From Pseudooceanicola marinus (GTDB lineage: Bacteria; Pseudomonadota; Alphaproteobacteria; Rhodobacterales; Rhodobacteraceae), in assembly GCF_002786295.1 (NCBI RefSeq), contig NZ_PGTC01000015.1, forward strand, positions 188,501-252,500: a stretch of 64,000 nucleotides of DNA, in the 5' to 3' direction. Below are positions 44,351 to 53,795 of the stretch, in pieces. How positions within the stretch are numbered: the stretch's first letter is position 1; every line of letters begins with the position of its first letter. The notes beneath the pieces were generated by a model. The model searched no databases. It worked only from the letters and a program-made list of their open reading frames with translations, and was not told where the DNA came from. The position numbers and the translations under genes are program-made.

Positions 44351-46030
44351 TCAAGTGACCGGCCCGCTGTCCCGGCGCGCCTCTTTTTCCGCCAGTTCCC
44401 GCCACAGCACCTTGCCGGAGGCGGATTTCGGCAGGCTGTCCACGAAATCCACGGATTTCGGGCATTTATAGGCTGCCATCTGGCTCCGGCACCAGTCGAT
44501 CACCCGGGCCTCGCTGAGGCCCTCGGCGCCTGCCCGTGGCACGGCCAGGGCCTTCACCGTCTCGCCACGGCGCGGATCGGGCGTGCCGATGATGCAGACT
44601 TCGGCCAGGTCCGGGTGGCCGTGCATCAGGGCTTCCACCTCTGCCGGCCAGACCTTGAAGCCGGAGGCGTTGATCATCCGTTTTACCCGGTCGACCATGA
44701 AGAAGTAGCCCTCTTCGTCATGATAGCCCAGATCGCCGGTGCGGAAGAAGCGTTTGCCGTCGCGCTCGATGAAGGCCGCCGCGGTCTCTTCGGGGCGGTT
44801 CCAGTAGCCGCGGAAGACCTGCGGCGCATGGGTGATGATCTCGCCCGTTTCGCCGGGGGGGAGTTCTTCCAGCGTATCGGGGTCGATGACCCGGCTGTCG
44901 ACGCCCATCACCGGGATGCCCAGACATTGCCGTTTCGGTCGGTGGGTCGGGTTGATGTGGGTGCCGGCCATGGTTTCCGACAACCCGTAGCCCTCGATAT
45001 AGTCCAGCCCGGTCAGCGCGTGCAGTTTCCCCGCCACCGCCTCCGGCATGGCCGCCCCGCCGCCGCCGATGCCGCGCAGAGAGGTCAGGTCGTAGTCCGA
45101 GAGGTTCGGCACCTGCAACAGGTCGATGGCCATGGTCGCGATCGAGCGCCAGCGGGTCACCCGGTGGCGGTGGATCAGGGCGCAGGCGGCCGCCCGGTCC
45201 CAGCGGGACATCAGCACGATCTCCTGGCCGTTCAGGATCGGGATCGACATGCCGTTCTGCATCCCCGTCACATGGAACAGGGGCAGGGTGGTCAGATGCA
45301 CCTCGTCCTCTTCCTCGGAGGGGTTCCAGGCGGCGCCGCCGTGGATCGTCGCCTGGACCGAGGCATGGGTGTGCACGCAGCCCTTGGGGTGGCCGGTGGT
45401 GCCCGAGGAATAGGGGATCACTGCCAGATCCTCGGCCCCGGCGGTGATCGGCCCGGGGGCGTGATCGGCGGCGAGGGCCGCGCGGAAGGGCAGGGTGCCG
45501 GGGCCACGGGCGGCCTCGTCGCTGTGTCCGCGCAGCGTGTCGTGCAGGGGGATGTCGTGGTCGGGGTCGGCCATGTCCGCATAGGCGGCGGCCAGGATGT
45601 GATCCAGCAGACCAGCCTCGGCCAGGGGCTGCACATGGGCCAGCAGCTCGGTGCCGCAGATCGCCACCCGGGCGCCGGTATCGCGGGCCAGGTGTTCCAG
45701 CTCGGCCTGGCGGTTCATCGGGTTCACCGGGATCACGGCAGCATCGGCGCGCAGGATGGCGTAATAGGCGATGACGTATTGCGGCGCGTTCTGCATGTAG
45801 AGCAGGACACGGTCGCCTTTCTGAACGCCATGGGCTTGAAGCCAGCCGGCCAGGCGCTGCACGGCGTCGTTCAGCTCGGCATAGCTCAGGCGGTGGCCGT
45901 GGTAGCTCAGCGCGGTCTGGTCCGGCACGCGGGCGGCGGATCGTTCCAGGTTCAGGGCCACCGACTCCTGCGGCAGGGGGAAGTCCATCGGCAGGCCCGG
46001 GGGCCAGTGGGCGTGGTGGCGCGTCGTCAT
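44351..46030 (-). CDS. AMP-forming long-chain fatty acid-CoA ligase
   Basis: The protein has 559 residues. P-loop IPYSSGTTGHPKGCVHTH, GYGLSETMAGTHINP, RTGDLGYHDEEGYFFMVDRVKRMI, and the C-terminal Lys in PKSASGKVLWREL. The N-terminal MDFPLPQESVALNLERSA is typical of the FadD/Alk family. Its start shares ATGA with the SDR stop, placing it last in a three-gene unit (ligase 46813, SDR, this ligase). Confidence 0.92.
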   Translation of the reverse strand: MTTRHHAHWPPGLPMDFPLPQESVALNLERSAARVPDQTALSYHGHRLSYAELNDAVQRLAGWLQAHGVQKGDRVLLYMQNAPQYVIAYYAILRADAAVIPVNPMNRQAELEHLARDTGARVAICGTELLAHVQPLAEAGLLDHILAAAYADMADPDHDIPLHDTLRGHSDEAARGPGTLPFRAALAADHAPGPITAGAEDLAVIPYSSGTTGHPKGCVHTHASVQATIHGGAAWNPSEEEDEVHLTTLPLFHVTGMQNGMSIPILNGQEIVLMSRWDRAAACALIHRHRVTRWRSIATMAIDLLQVPNLSDYDLTSLRGIGGGGAAMPEAVAGKLHALTGLDYIEGYGLSETMAGTHINPTHRPKRQCLGIPVMGVDSRVIDPDTLEELPPGETGEIITHAPQVFRGYWNRPEETAAAFIERDGKRFFRTGDLGYHDEEGYFFMVDRVKRMINASGFKVWPAEVEALMHGHPDLAEVCIIGTPDPRRGETVKALAVPRAGAEGLSEARVIDWCRSQMAAYKCPKSVDFVDSLPKSASGKVLWRELAEKEARRDSGPVT

Positions 46031-46809
46031 ACCTTCATCCCCGGCAGGTTCAGCGAGGCGGTATTGCCGCCATCCACCGGCAGGGCCTGCCCGGTGATGA
46101 AGGAGGCATCGTCGGAGGCGAGGAAGGCGATGGCCGCCGCGATCTCCTCGGGGTGGCCGTAACGGCGCAGCTCGGCCCGTGCGCCGAGGCGGTCTTCCTT
46201 GCCGTGCTCGCGGGCATAGTCGAAGACGGGGGCGGTCATGCCGGTCTCAATCAGCCCGGGGCAGACGGCGTTGACGCGCACCCCGTACTGGCCGAGGTCA
46301 CAGGCCGCGGTCATGGTCAGCGAGATCACCCCGGCCTTGGAGGCGGAGTAGGCATTGCCCCCCGCGCCGGACCGGATTCCCGCCACCGAGGCGGTGTTGA
46401 CCACGGCGCCGGTGCCCTGGGCCTGCATGACTTTGCCCACATGCTTCAGCATCATCGCCGCGCCGATCAGGTTGACCCCCAGGGTGCGTTCCCAGGTGGC
46501 CTTGTCCGTCTCGGTGATCTGCGAGCGGTCGCAGATGATACCGGCGTTGTTGGCCAGCGCGTCGATGCGACCGAAGTGGGCCTGGGCGAAGGCCACGGCC
46601 TCGGCCACCTGTGCCTCGTCCGAGACATCGCAGGTGCGGGTCAGGTGGTCGCCTGTAGGCACGGCCTCGGCCAGCGCCTCGGCGTTGCGGTCCAGCAGCA
46701 GCACGCGGGCGCCTTCCTCGGCCAGCCGCGCGGCGGTGGCGCGCCCGATGCCCGAGGCGGCGCCGGTGACGATGGCATATTTGCCGTCAAAACGTGTGAT
46801 CGCGGGCAT
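46027..46809 (-). CDS. SDR-family oxidoreductase
   Basis: A classical SDR of 260 residues: VTGAASGIGRATAARL, NNAGIICDRSQI, VNTASVAGIRSG with the catalytic Ser, and Y-S-A-S-K for Tyr/Lys. Asp after strand 2 (LLLDRN) suggests NAD(H). It likely oxidises a hydroxyacyl-CoA or alcohol intermediate. It is between two acyl-CoA ligase genes in one operon (3-base gap upstream, ATGA overlap downstream). Confidence 0.9.
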   Translation of the reverse strand: MPAITRFDGKYAIVTGAASGIGRATAARLAEEGARVLLLDRNAEALAEAVPTGDHLTRTCDVSDEAQVAEAVAFAQAHFGRIDALANNAGIICDRSQITETDKATWERTLGVNLIGAAMMLKHVGKVMQAQGTGAVVNTASVAGIRSGAGGNAYSASKAGVISLTMTAACDLGQYGVRVNAVCPGLIETGMTAPVFDYAREHGKEDRLGARAELRRYGHPEEIAAAIAFLASDDASFITGQALPVDGGNTASLNLPGMKV

Positions 46810-46812
46810 GGC

Positions 46813-48363
46813 TCAGACCTCCTCCGCCGTCTTCACCGCGTCCCAGTAGGGCACGCGCAATTCGCGCTTCAGGATCTTGCCGATCTCGGAGCGGGGCAGG
46901 TGGTCGCGGAACTCGACCTCGGAAATGCGTTGCAGCTTGCCCAGACGGGCGTTGGCCCAGGTGCGGATCTCTTCCGGATCGGGGCTGCCTTCGGGCACCA
47001 CCAGGGCAAGGGGCGTCTCGCCCCAGTCCTCCGACGGCACGGCGATGACGGCCACGTCGGCCACTGCCGGGTGGTGGCGCAACACGGCCTCCAGATCGGC
47101 GGCATAGACGTTGAAGCCGCCGGAAATGATCATGTCCTTGCGCCGGTCCATGAGGTGCAGGAAGCCGTCCTCGTCCAGCCGGCCCATGTCGCCGGTGCGG
47201 ATGAAATCGTTACCTGCCGCATCGCGCCACAGCAGTTCGGCGGTCTTGTTGGGCAGGTTCAGGTAGCCCGGCGTCATGGAGCCCGAACGGCCCACGATTT
47301 CACCGAATTCGCCGGGGGGCAGCTCGCGGCCCTCTTCGTCGATGATCTTCACCTCGTTGCCCTCGGGCACGATACCGGCGGTGTCCCATTTGTCGGGGTG
47401 TGCGGCGCAATCCAGAACCGTGGTCACACCGCCCTCGGTCATGCCGTAGAACTCCACCAGGTTGCCGGGCCAGCGGGTCATGACTTGCTTGATCAGCACG
47501 CCGGGCAAGGGGGCGGAGGTCGAGAATTTGCACTGGAAGGCCGACAGGTCGAAGCTGTCGAACTGCGGCTCCTTCATCAGGCGCGTGTACTGGACAGGGA
47601 CCAGCATGGCGTGGGTGGCGCGGTGGCGCGCGGCCAGATCGAGGAAGCCCAGGGTGTCGAACTTGGCCATGGAAACCACGTGCCCGCCGCCCACCAGGCC
47701 CGACAGAACGGCGACCAGGGTGGTGTTGGAATACAGCGGGGTCGACATGATCTGCACCGCCTCCGTGTCCAGCCCGAAGACGGTAAAGCGCCCGAACTGC
47801 CGCGAGCGGAAGCGGTGCTCGTGCTGGATGCCCTTGGGCGTGCCGGTGGTGCCCGAGGAATAGATGATGTCGAAAAGATCATCGGGGGTCACGTCACGGG
47901 GCGCGGCCTCGGGGCCCGCGGCCCAGGCGTGCAGATCCTCCAGGGTCACGACCTCGGCGCCCAGGGCGGCAGCGCGGGGCGCCTGGGGGGCGGAGGTGAA
48001 GAGCAGCTCCGCCCCGCAATCGGCGCGCATCTTCGCCAGCGCCTCGTCCGAGGCGGAGAAGGGCAGCGGCACCATGCAGGCCCCCGCCGACAGAACGCCC
48101 GCGTAAAGCGCCAGGTGCGCGGCGGAGTTTTCCGACAGCGAGGCGACGCGATGGCCCGGCCCGATGCCGCGCTCGGCCAGCCGCCCGGCGATCCGTGCGG
48201 CCAGCGCGGCGAAGTCGGCCCAGCTCATCGTGCCGGTCTCGTCGGTCACCGCCGGGCGGTCGCCCAGGCGGGCGCCGTTCTCCGCGATCACCTTGCCGAA
48301 GGTCACGAATATCTCGTCCGGAACCTGCGCTGCGCGCAGCCGGACCTCTGTCATGTCGGTCAT
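46813..48363 (-). CDS. AMP-forming acyl-CoA synthetase
   Basis: The protein has 516 residues. P-loop IYSSGTTGTPKGIQHEH, FYGMTEGGVTTVL, RTGDMGRLDEDGFLHLMDRRKDMI and the terminal catalytic Lys in PRSEIGKILKREL. It differs enough from the other two ligases to suggest a different acid substrate. The start at 48363 has GGGGAGGAGG upstream; an in-frame ATG 51 bases earlier is less likely. First gene of the leftward unit; the dyad at 48443 is 80 bases upstream. Confidence 0.92.
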   Translation of the reverse strand: MTDMTEVRLRAAQVPDEIFVTFGKVIAENGARLGDRPAVTDETGTMSWADFAALAARIAGRLAERGIGPGHRVASLSENSAAHLALYAGVLSAGACMVPLPFSASDEALAKMRADCGAELLFTSAPQAPRAAALGAEVVTLEDLHAWAAGPEAAPRDVTPDDLFDIIYSSGTTGTPKGIQHEHRFRSRQFGRFTVFGLDTEAVQIMSTPLYSNTTLVAVLSGLVGGGHVVSMAKFDTLGFLDLAARHRATHAMLVPVQYTRLMKEPQFDSFDLSAFQCKFSTSAPLPGVLIKQVMTRWPGNLVEFYGMTEGGVTTVLDCAAHPDKWDTAGIVPEGNEVKIIDEEGRELPPGEFGEIVGRSGSMTPGYLNLPNKTAELLWRDAAGNDFIRTGDMGRLDEDGFLHLMDRRKDMIISGGFNVYAADLEAVLRHHPAVADVAVIAVPSEDWGETPLALVVPEGSPDPEEIRTWANARLGKLQRISEVEFRDHLPRSEIGKILKRELRVPYWDAVKTAEEV

Positions 48364-48442
48364 GATGGACCCCTCCTCCCCAGGAGTTCTCCTCTGATCC
48401 GTGGAGACTGGCACGGGGTCGGCGCGCGCGTCAATATCCCGC

Positions 48443-48465
48443 AGATCGGAAAAGTATTCCGCAAC
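48443..48465. promoter_or_regulatory. Inverted repeat, candidate acyl-CoA regulon operator, copy 4
   Basis: AGATCGGAA-N5-TTCCGCAAC with an exact CGGAA-N5-TTCCG core. It lies between the divergent acyl-CoA synthetase (start 48363) and acyl-CoA dehydrogenase (start 48521). CTTGACG follows immediately on the plus strand, the same arrangement as at 6668. Confidence 0.62.
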
Positions 48466-48520
48466 TTGACGGGCGAGACCGCGCCGGGCATCAAGGAGGG
48501 CAAGAGTGGAGGAGACAAAG

Positions 48521-49741
48521 ATGTACGATCATTTCCCGATTTCCGATCGGGCGAAAGAGCTGCGCGAACAGCTCATCGCCTTCATGGACGCGCATATCTT
48601 CCCGGCGGAGGCGACATATGCCGCGCAGGTGGCCGAGGGCGACCGCTGGCAGCCGGTGCCGATCATGGAGGAGCTGAAGGAAAAGGCGCGCGCGGCGGGG
48701 CTGTGGAACATGTTCCTGCCGCACTCGAAGCCGGGCTACGAGGGCATGGGCCTGACCAACGTGGAATACGGCACGCTCTGCGAGTTGATGGGCCGCTCTG
48801 CCATTGGGTCCGAGCCCTTCAACTGCTCCGCGCCAGACACCGGCAACATGGAGACGATCTTTGCCTATGGCACCGATGCGCATCGTGAACAGTGGCTGAA
48901 GCCGCTGATGGCGGGCGAGATCCGTTCGTGCTTTTCCATGACCGAACCGGCGGTGGCCAGTTCTGACGCCACCAACATCGAGACCCGGATCGAGCGGGAC
49001 GGCGATCACTACGTCATCAACGGGCGCAAGTGGTGGTCCTCGGGCGGGAATGACCCGCGTTGCAAGATCGCCATCGTCATGGGCAAGACCGATCCCGGGG
49101 CCGAAAAGCACCGGCAGCAAAGCATGATCCTGGTGCCGCTGGACACGCCGGGCGTGAAGGTGGTGCGCCCGCTGCAGGTGATCGGCTATGACCACGCGCC
49201 GCACGGCCACGCGGAGATCCACTACGAGAATGTGCGCGTGCCGGTCGAGAACATCCTGCTGGGCGAGGGGCGCGGCTTCGAGATCGCCCAGGGCCGGCTT
49301 GGACCGGGGCGCGTCCATCACTGCATGCGTTCCATCGGGCAGGCGGAACGGGCGCTGCAGTCGATCTGCGAACGCGGCATGGAGCGGACCGCCTTCGGCA
49401 AGCCGATCGCGGAGATGGGGGTGACCAAGCACTGGATCGCCGAGAGCCGCTGCGAGATCGAACAGGCCCGGCTGCTGACGCTGCATGCGGCCTACATGAT
49501 GGACACCGTGGGCAACAAGGCGGCCCGCAAGGAGATCGCCATGATCAAGGTCGTGGGCGCCAACATGGTGCAGCGCGTCGTGGATCGTGCCATCCAGGTG
49601 CATGGCGCCCAGGGGGTCAGTCAGGACACCTTCCTGGCAGCGGCCTTTGCCAACGCCCGCACCATGCGCCTGGTCGACGGCCCCGATGAGGTGCATCGGG
49701 AAACCATCGCCAAGCTGGAGCTGAAGCAGTACCGCAACTGA
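48521..49741 (+). CDS. Acyl-CoA dehydrogenase, ACAD10/11-like
   Basis: The protein has 406 residues. [18 protein letters not shown] replaces the usual GSDLAS motif, and [29 protein letters not shown] and [13 protein letters not shown] are typical of the ACAD10/11 subfamily. It ends [15 protein letters not shown]. The start at 48521 has GGAGGA 7 bases upstream; a GTG 15 bases earlier is in frame. The APH-like protein at 26740 is the other half of the eukaryotic ACAD10/11 fusion, so the two may act on the same intermediates. Confidence 0.92.
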   Translation: MYDHFPISDRAKELREQLIAFMDAHIFPAEATYAAQVAEGDRWQPVPIMEELKEKARAAGLWNMFLPHSKPGYEGMGLTNVEYGTLCELMGRSAIGSEPFNCSAPDTGNMETIFAYGTDAHREQWLKPLMAGEIRSCFSMTEPAVASSDATNIETRIERDGDHYVINGRKWWSSGGNDPRCKIAIVMGKTDPGAEKHRQQSMILVPLDTPGVKVVRPLQVIGYDHAPHGHAEIHYENVRVPVENILLGEGRGFEIAQGRLGPGRVHHCMRSIGQAERALQSICERGMERTAFGKPIAEMGVTKHWIAESRCEIEQARLLTLHAAYMMDTVGNKAARKEIAMIKVVGANMVQRVVDRAIQVHGAQGVSQDTFLAAAFANARTMRLVDGPDEVHRETIAKLELKQYRN

Positions 49742-50074
49742 GCGCCCGGGCGGGACGGCGGAGGGGCGCCGGACCCGTCGTCCCAGTGTTGCGACGGTTT
49801 GAGAGGCGGCAGGGGGCTCTGCCCCCGTCGCGCGGGGCGCGCGACTCCCCCGGAGTATTTCGGACGACGTGAAGCAGGGGGCGGGGCACGCAAGGCCGAG
49901 GCGCGCGCCCTTTGCCGGCTGGTCGGGGCGCCCTCTGGCCAAAGGAGGGCAAGCCGGGGCTGGGCAGGGGCGGTTTTGCGCGCGTTAGCGTTCTCATCCG
50001 CCTGCGGGGCGGAAAAGCCGTTTTTCCCTTGCGGGGGATGTGGAATAACGCTGGCGAAGCCCAAGGAGTTTTCC
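49742..50074. other. Intergenic region before fbp with an AAATACTCC-type element
   Basis: No gene seen in 333 bases. CTCCCCCGGAGTATTTCGG lies at 49845-49863 and continues into ACGACGTGAAG. AGGGGGCTCTGCCCCC just upstream (about 49811-49826) is a short hairpin. A less GC-rich segment at 49975-50070 probably holds the fbp promoter. Confidence 0.6.
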
Positions 50075-51016
50075 ATGCCCGCCATTGATCCCGCCCGCCT
50101 TCCCGCCGACCTTCTCCCCGTCATCGACGCGCTCTGCGCCACCGGCGCCGCCGTCTCGCGCATTGTCGCGCGCGGCCCCCTGGGCCAGGCCCTGGGCGCG
50201 GGCGTGGGGGAGAACAGCGACGGCGACCAGCAGAAGGCGCTGGACGTGCTGGCCGACGAGATGTTCGAGGCGGCGCTGCGCCAGGCCGGGGTGAAATACT
50301 ATGCCTCCGAGGAGCAGGAAGAGGTGCTGAGCCTCAACGCCTCCGGGCGCTACGCCGTGGCTGCGGATCCGCTGGATGGCTCGTCCAACATCGACGTCAA
50401 CGTGACCATCGGCACCATCTTCTCGGTCTTCGAGGCGAAGGAGGGCGCGAATGAGAGCTTCCTGCGGCCTGCGTCGGAGCAGGTAGCGGCGGGGTACATC
50501 GCCTATGGGCCGCAGTGCCTGCTGGCGCTGACCTGGGGCGAGGGCACCCTGCTCTACGTTCTGGACCCCGAAACAGGTGTCTTTGCCCTGGCTGACGAGA
50601 AGATGGCGCTGCCTAAGGCTGCCAAGGAGTTCTCGATCAACAGCTCCAACCGCCGTCATTGGACGGCTCCGGTGCGCGCCTATGTCGAGGAGAACGAGGC
50701 GGGCAAGACCGGCGGCAAGGGAAAGGACATGAACTTCCGCTGGGTTGGGTCGCTGGTGGCGGAAACGCACCGCATCCTGACCCGGGGCGGCACCTTCCTC
50801 TACCCCTCCGATGCCCGCCCGGGCTACGAGAACGGTCGCCTGCGCATGGTCTACGAGGTGGCGCCCATGGCCTTCCTCGTCGAACAGGCCGGTGGGCTGG
50901 CCACCGATGGCGTGACCCCGATCCTGTCGCTGACCGCCGAACAGCTGCACGAACGCCGCCCCTTCGTCTTCGGCTCTGCCGAAGAGGTGGAGCGCATCAC
51001 GGCGTTGCACGGCTGA
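50075..51016 (+). CDS. fbp: Class 1 fructose-1,6-bisphosphatase
   Basis: Hydrolyses fructose 1,6-bisphosphate in gluconeogenesis (or the Calvin cycle). The 313-residue protein has the metal site ADPLDGSSNIDVNVTIGTIF, SEEQEE, and the sugar-phosphate site YPSDARPGYENGRLRMVYEVAPMAFLVEQAGG. The start at 50075 follows AAGGAG. No RuBisCO or phosphoribulokinase gene is in the window, so a gluconeogenic role is the default, which fits growth on acetyl-CoA-yielding acids. Confidence 0.95.
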   Translation: MPAIDPARLPADLLPVIDALCATGAAVSRIVARGPLGQALGAGVGENSDGDQQKALDVLADEMFEAALRQAGVKYYASEEQEEVLSLNASGRYAVAADPLDGSSNIDVNVTIGTIFSVFEAKEGANESFLRPASEQVAAGYIAYGPQCLLALTWGEGTLLYVLDPETGVFALADEKMALPKAAKEFSINSSNRRHWTAPVRAYVEENEAGKTGGKGKDMNFRWVGSLVAETHRILTRGGTFLYPSDARPGYENGRLRMVYEVAPMAFLVEQAGGLATDGVTPILSLTAEQLHERRPFVFGSAEEVERITALHG

Positions 51017-51076
51017 GCTGCGGCGCAGGCGAAGGCGCCCCGCTCGACCCGGGCGCCGCGTCCCTCCTATACGTTG

Positions 51077-51098
51077 GCCGGAAATACTCTGGGGAGAA
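51077..51098. repeat. AAATACTC element between fbp and rpe
   Basis: GCCGGAAATACTCTGGGG, a copy of the recurring 3' element in the reverse orientation, 60 bases after the fbp stop. Confidence 0.55.
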
Positions 51099-51204
51099 TT
51101 GAGCCCGGCACGGGCTCAAGGGGGGCAAGGCCCCCACTCCCTTTGGCTTCCCATACGGATCGGGCGGCGCTATAGGGGCGCCAGACCCAGCAGGAGGCCC
51201 GCCC

Positions 51205-51894
51205 ATGTCCTTTGACCGCAACCTGAAGATCGCGCCCTCGATCCTCTCCGCCGATTTCGCCAACTTCGGCGCCGAGATCGAGGCGGTGGAGGCGCAGGGC
51301 GCCGACTGGATCCATGTCGACGTGATGGACGGGCATTTCGTGCCGAACCTGACCTTCGGCCCGCCGCTGGTGAAGGCGATCCGCAAGCACATCAAGACGG
51401 TCATGGACGTGCACCTGATGATCGCGCCGGTCGATCCCTACATCGATGCCTTCGCCGACGCCGGCGCCGACGTGCTGACCGCGCATCTGGAGGCCGGGCC
51501 GCATATCCACCGCACCCTGCAGGCCATCCGTGGCGCGGGCTGCAAGGCGGGTCTGGCGCTGAACCCCGGCACGCCGATCGACGCGGTGGACCACCTGCTG
51601 GACATGGTCGACCTGATCTGCGTGATGACCGTAAACCCCGGTTTCGGCGGGCAGAAGTTCATCCATTCCCAGATCGCCAAGGTTGAGAAACTTCGCGCCA
51701 TGATCGGTGACCGTCCCATCCATATCGAGATCGACGGCGGCATCACACCCGAAACCGCGCCCCTGATGCGCGCGGCCGGCGCCGACGTGCTGGTGGCAGG
51801 CTCTGCCGTCTTCAAGGGCGGCTCGGTCGCGGACCCTGCGCCCTACGGCGCCAACATCCGCGCGATCCGCACCAGCTGCGACACGCTGGTCTGA
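51205..51894 (+). CDS. rpe: Ribulose-phosphate 3-epimerase
   Basis: Interconverts ribulose 5-phosphate and xylulose 5-phosphate. A TIM barrel of 229 residues: APSILSADFANFG, VDVMDGHFVPNLTFGPP (metal His and catalytic Asp), DVHLMI, VNPGFGGQKFI and the second catalytic Asp in EIDGGITPE. AGGAGG precedes the start. Confidence 0.97.
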   Translation: MSFDRNLKIAPSILSADFANFGAEIEAVEAQGADWIHVDVMDGHFVPNLTFGPPLVKAIRKHIKTVMDVHLMIAPVDPYIDAFADAGADVLTAHLEAGPHIHRTLQAIRGAGCKAGLALNPGTPIDAVDHLLDMVDLICVMTVNPGFGGQKFIHSQIAKVEKLRAMIGDRPIHIEIDGGITPETAPLMRAAGADVLVAGSAVFKGGSVADPAPYGANIRAIRTSCDTLV

Positions 51895-51912
51895 GCGGTC
51901 TGAACCGACGAC

Positions 51913-51937
51913 AAGGGCGCCCAGGAGGCGCCCTTTT
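51913..51937 (+). terminator. Rho-independent terminator of rpe
   Basis: GGGCGCC-N5-GGCGCCC followed by TTTT, 20 bases after the stop. The downstream hydrolase gene begins only 19 bases later. Confidence 0.82.
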
Positions 51938-51955
51938 GCTTGGGGGAGAGAGGCG

Positions 51956-52570
51956 ATGGAGTTCCTGATCGAAGGCGAGGGGCCGACCCTGCTGCTGGCC
52001 CATGGGGCGGGTGCGTCGATGGACACGCCTTGGATGACCGCCCTGACTGCGGTGCTGGCGGGCCATGGCCTGCGCGTCGCGCGGTTCGAGTTCGCCTACA
52101 TGGCCGGGCGCCGCACCGGCGGATCGAAACGCCCGCCGCCCCGGGTCGACCTGCTGCGGGAGGAATACCGGGCGGCCATCGCGGGGCTTTCACACGACGG
52201 GCCGCTTTTCATCGGCGGCAAGAGCATGGGCGGGCGTGTCGCCAGCCTGATTGCGGATGAGGTGGGCGTGGCCGGTGTCGTTTGCCTCGGCTACCCCTTC
52301 CACCCGCAGGGGCAGCCGGAGAAACTGCGCACCGAACATCTGGCGGACCTCGCGACGCCCACGCTGATCTGCCAGGGCACCCGCGATCCCTTCGGCACGG
52401 CGCAGGAGGTGGCAGGCTATGACCTGTCCGACGCCATAGACCTGCACTGGCTCGATGACGGCGACCACGACCTGAAACCGCGCAAGCGGGAAACGGGCCG
52501 GACGCTTGACGACCACCTGGCCGAGACCGCGCAGGTGGTGGCGGACTGGATCAAGCACTGGGCCGGCTGA
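51956..52570 (+). CDS. Alpha/beta hydrolase, KANL3/Tex30-like
   Basis: The protein has 204 residues. LLLAHGAGASMDTPWM is the oxyanion region, GGKSMGGRVASLI holds the nucleophile Ser in G-K-S-M-G, and the C-terminal His is in LDDGDHDLKPRK. It fits the small dienelactone-hydrolase-like family related to Tex30/KANL3. Substrate unknown. GGGGGAGAG precedes the ATG. Confidence 0.85.
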   Translation: MEFLIEGEGPTLLLAHGAGASMDTPWMTALTAVLAGHGLRVARFEFAYMAGRRTGGSKRPPPRVDLLREEYRAAIAGLSHDGPLFIGGKSMGGRVASLIADEVGVAGVVCLGYPFHPQGQPEKLRTEHLADLATPTLICQGTRDPFGTAQEVAGYDLSDAIDLHWLDDGDHDLKPRKRETGRTLDDHLAETAQVVADWIKHWAG

Positions 52571-52691
52571 TCGCCCTATCTGCACAACGCCTGTGCGACG
52601 GCCCCCGGTGGCGCGCCGCGCCCTGCTGCCCTAGCTTGGCGCCCAAGGCCCCTGCGGCAGGCGCGGGGGCAAACAGCCACGGAGGACCCCC

Positions 52692-53720
52692 ATGGAAGTC
52701 GGTCTTTACACATTCGGCGATGTCGGGCGGAACCCGGTCACGGGCGAGCAGGTGGATGCCCCCACCCGGTTGACCCGCCTGCTGGAAGAGATCCGGCTGG
52801 CGGACGAGCTGGGCCTCGACCTCTTCGGCCTGGGCGAACACCACCGCCCCAACTACGCCATCTCCAGCCCCGCCACGGTTCTGGCCGCCGCCGCCGCGCA
52901 GACACGGCAGATCAAGCTCAGCAGCGCCGTGACCGTCCTCAGCTCCGAGGACCCGGTGCGCGTCTACCAGCAGTTCGCCACCATCGACGGGATTTCCGGC
53001 GGGCGGGCCGAGATCATGGTCGGGCGCGGCAGCTTCATCGAGAGCTTCCCGCTTTTCGGCTATGACCTGCGCGACTACGACGATCTCTTCGAGGAGAAAC
53101 TGGCCATGCTGATGGCCCTGAACGAGGGCGAGAAGCTCTCCTGGCAGGGCACCAAGCACACGCAGGCGGTGGAAAACCTCGGCATCTACCCGCGCCCCGT
53201 GCACGACAAGCTGCCGATCTGGATCGCCGCGGGGGGCACGCCGCAGTCGATGGTGCGCGCAGGCGCCTATGGCGCGCCGCTGGCGCTCGCGATCATCGGC
53301 GGCCAGCCGCGCCGCTTCGCGCCGCTGGCGGATCTCTACCGCCGCGCCGCGGACCAGGCGGGGCACGCCGACAAGGCACGGGTGTCGCTGAACGTGCACG
53401 GCTTCGTCCACGAGGACAGCCAGAAGGCCGCCGACATCTTCTTCCCGGCGCAGAAACAGGTGATGGACCAGATCGGCCGCGAACGCGGCTGGCCGCCGCA
53501 GAGCCGGGCGCAGTTCGACGCGTCGATCACCCCCGAGGGCGCCAATTTCGTCGGCAGCCCGGCGCAGATCGTCGACAAGATCCTGGGTCTGAAGGAGGAT
53601 CTGGGCTTTGATCGGGTGACCCTGCAGATGGCCATCGGGGTGATCGATCACGCCGAGATGCTGAAGGCGATCGAGACCGTGGGCACCAAGGTGCTACCCG
53701 AGCTGCGCAAGGCGGGCTGA
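52692..53720 (+). CDS. LLM-class flavin-dependent monooxygenase-like protein
   Basis: A 342-residue luciferase-like TIM barrel: GLYTFGDVG at the start, LGLDLFGLGEHHRPNYAISSPATVLAAAA, and IMVGRGSFIESFPLFGYDLRDYD. It uses reduced FMN or F420-type cofactor; members of this group are mostly uncharacterised. GGAGGA precedes the start. It stands alone. Confidence 0.88.
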   Translation: MEVGLYTFGDVGRNPVTGEQVDAPTRLTRLLEEIRLADELGLDLFGLGEHHRPNYAISSPATVLAAAAAQTRQIKLSSAVTVLSSEDPVRVYQQFATIDGISGGRAEIMVGRGSFIESFPLFGYDLRDYDDLFEEKLAMLMALNEGEKLSWQGTKHTQAVENLGIYPRPVHDKLPIWIAAGGTPQSMVRAGAYGAPLALAIIGGQPRRFAPLADLYRRAADQAGHADKARVSLNVHGFVHEDSQKAADIFFPAQKQVMDQIGRERGWPPQSRAQFDASITPEGANFVGSPAQIVDKILGLKEDLGFDRVTLQMAIGVIDHAEMLKAIETVGTKVLPELRKAG

Positions 53721-53742
53721 GGGGCGTCGCGCCCCTGTCCCT

Positions 53743-53790
53743 ATTCGACGGCTCGAAATACTCCGGGGGTCCGGGGGCTGGCCCCCGGCC
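53743..53790. repeat. AAATACTCC element between convergent genes
   Basis: CGACGGCTCGAAATACTCCG followed by GGGGGTCCGGGGGCTGGCCCCCGG, which folds into a GC hairpin. It separates the LLM gene from the convergent sensor kinase gene. Confidence 0.6.
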
Positions 53791-53795
53791 GTCGC

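Noticed and set aside
46153-48888. Long plus-strand frame (911 codons)
   Set aside because: Runs antisense through an SDR and an acyl-CoA synthetase gene; Gly/His/Gln-rich and without any motif.
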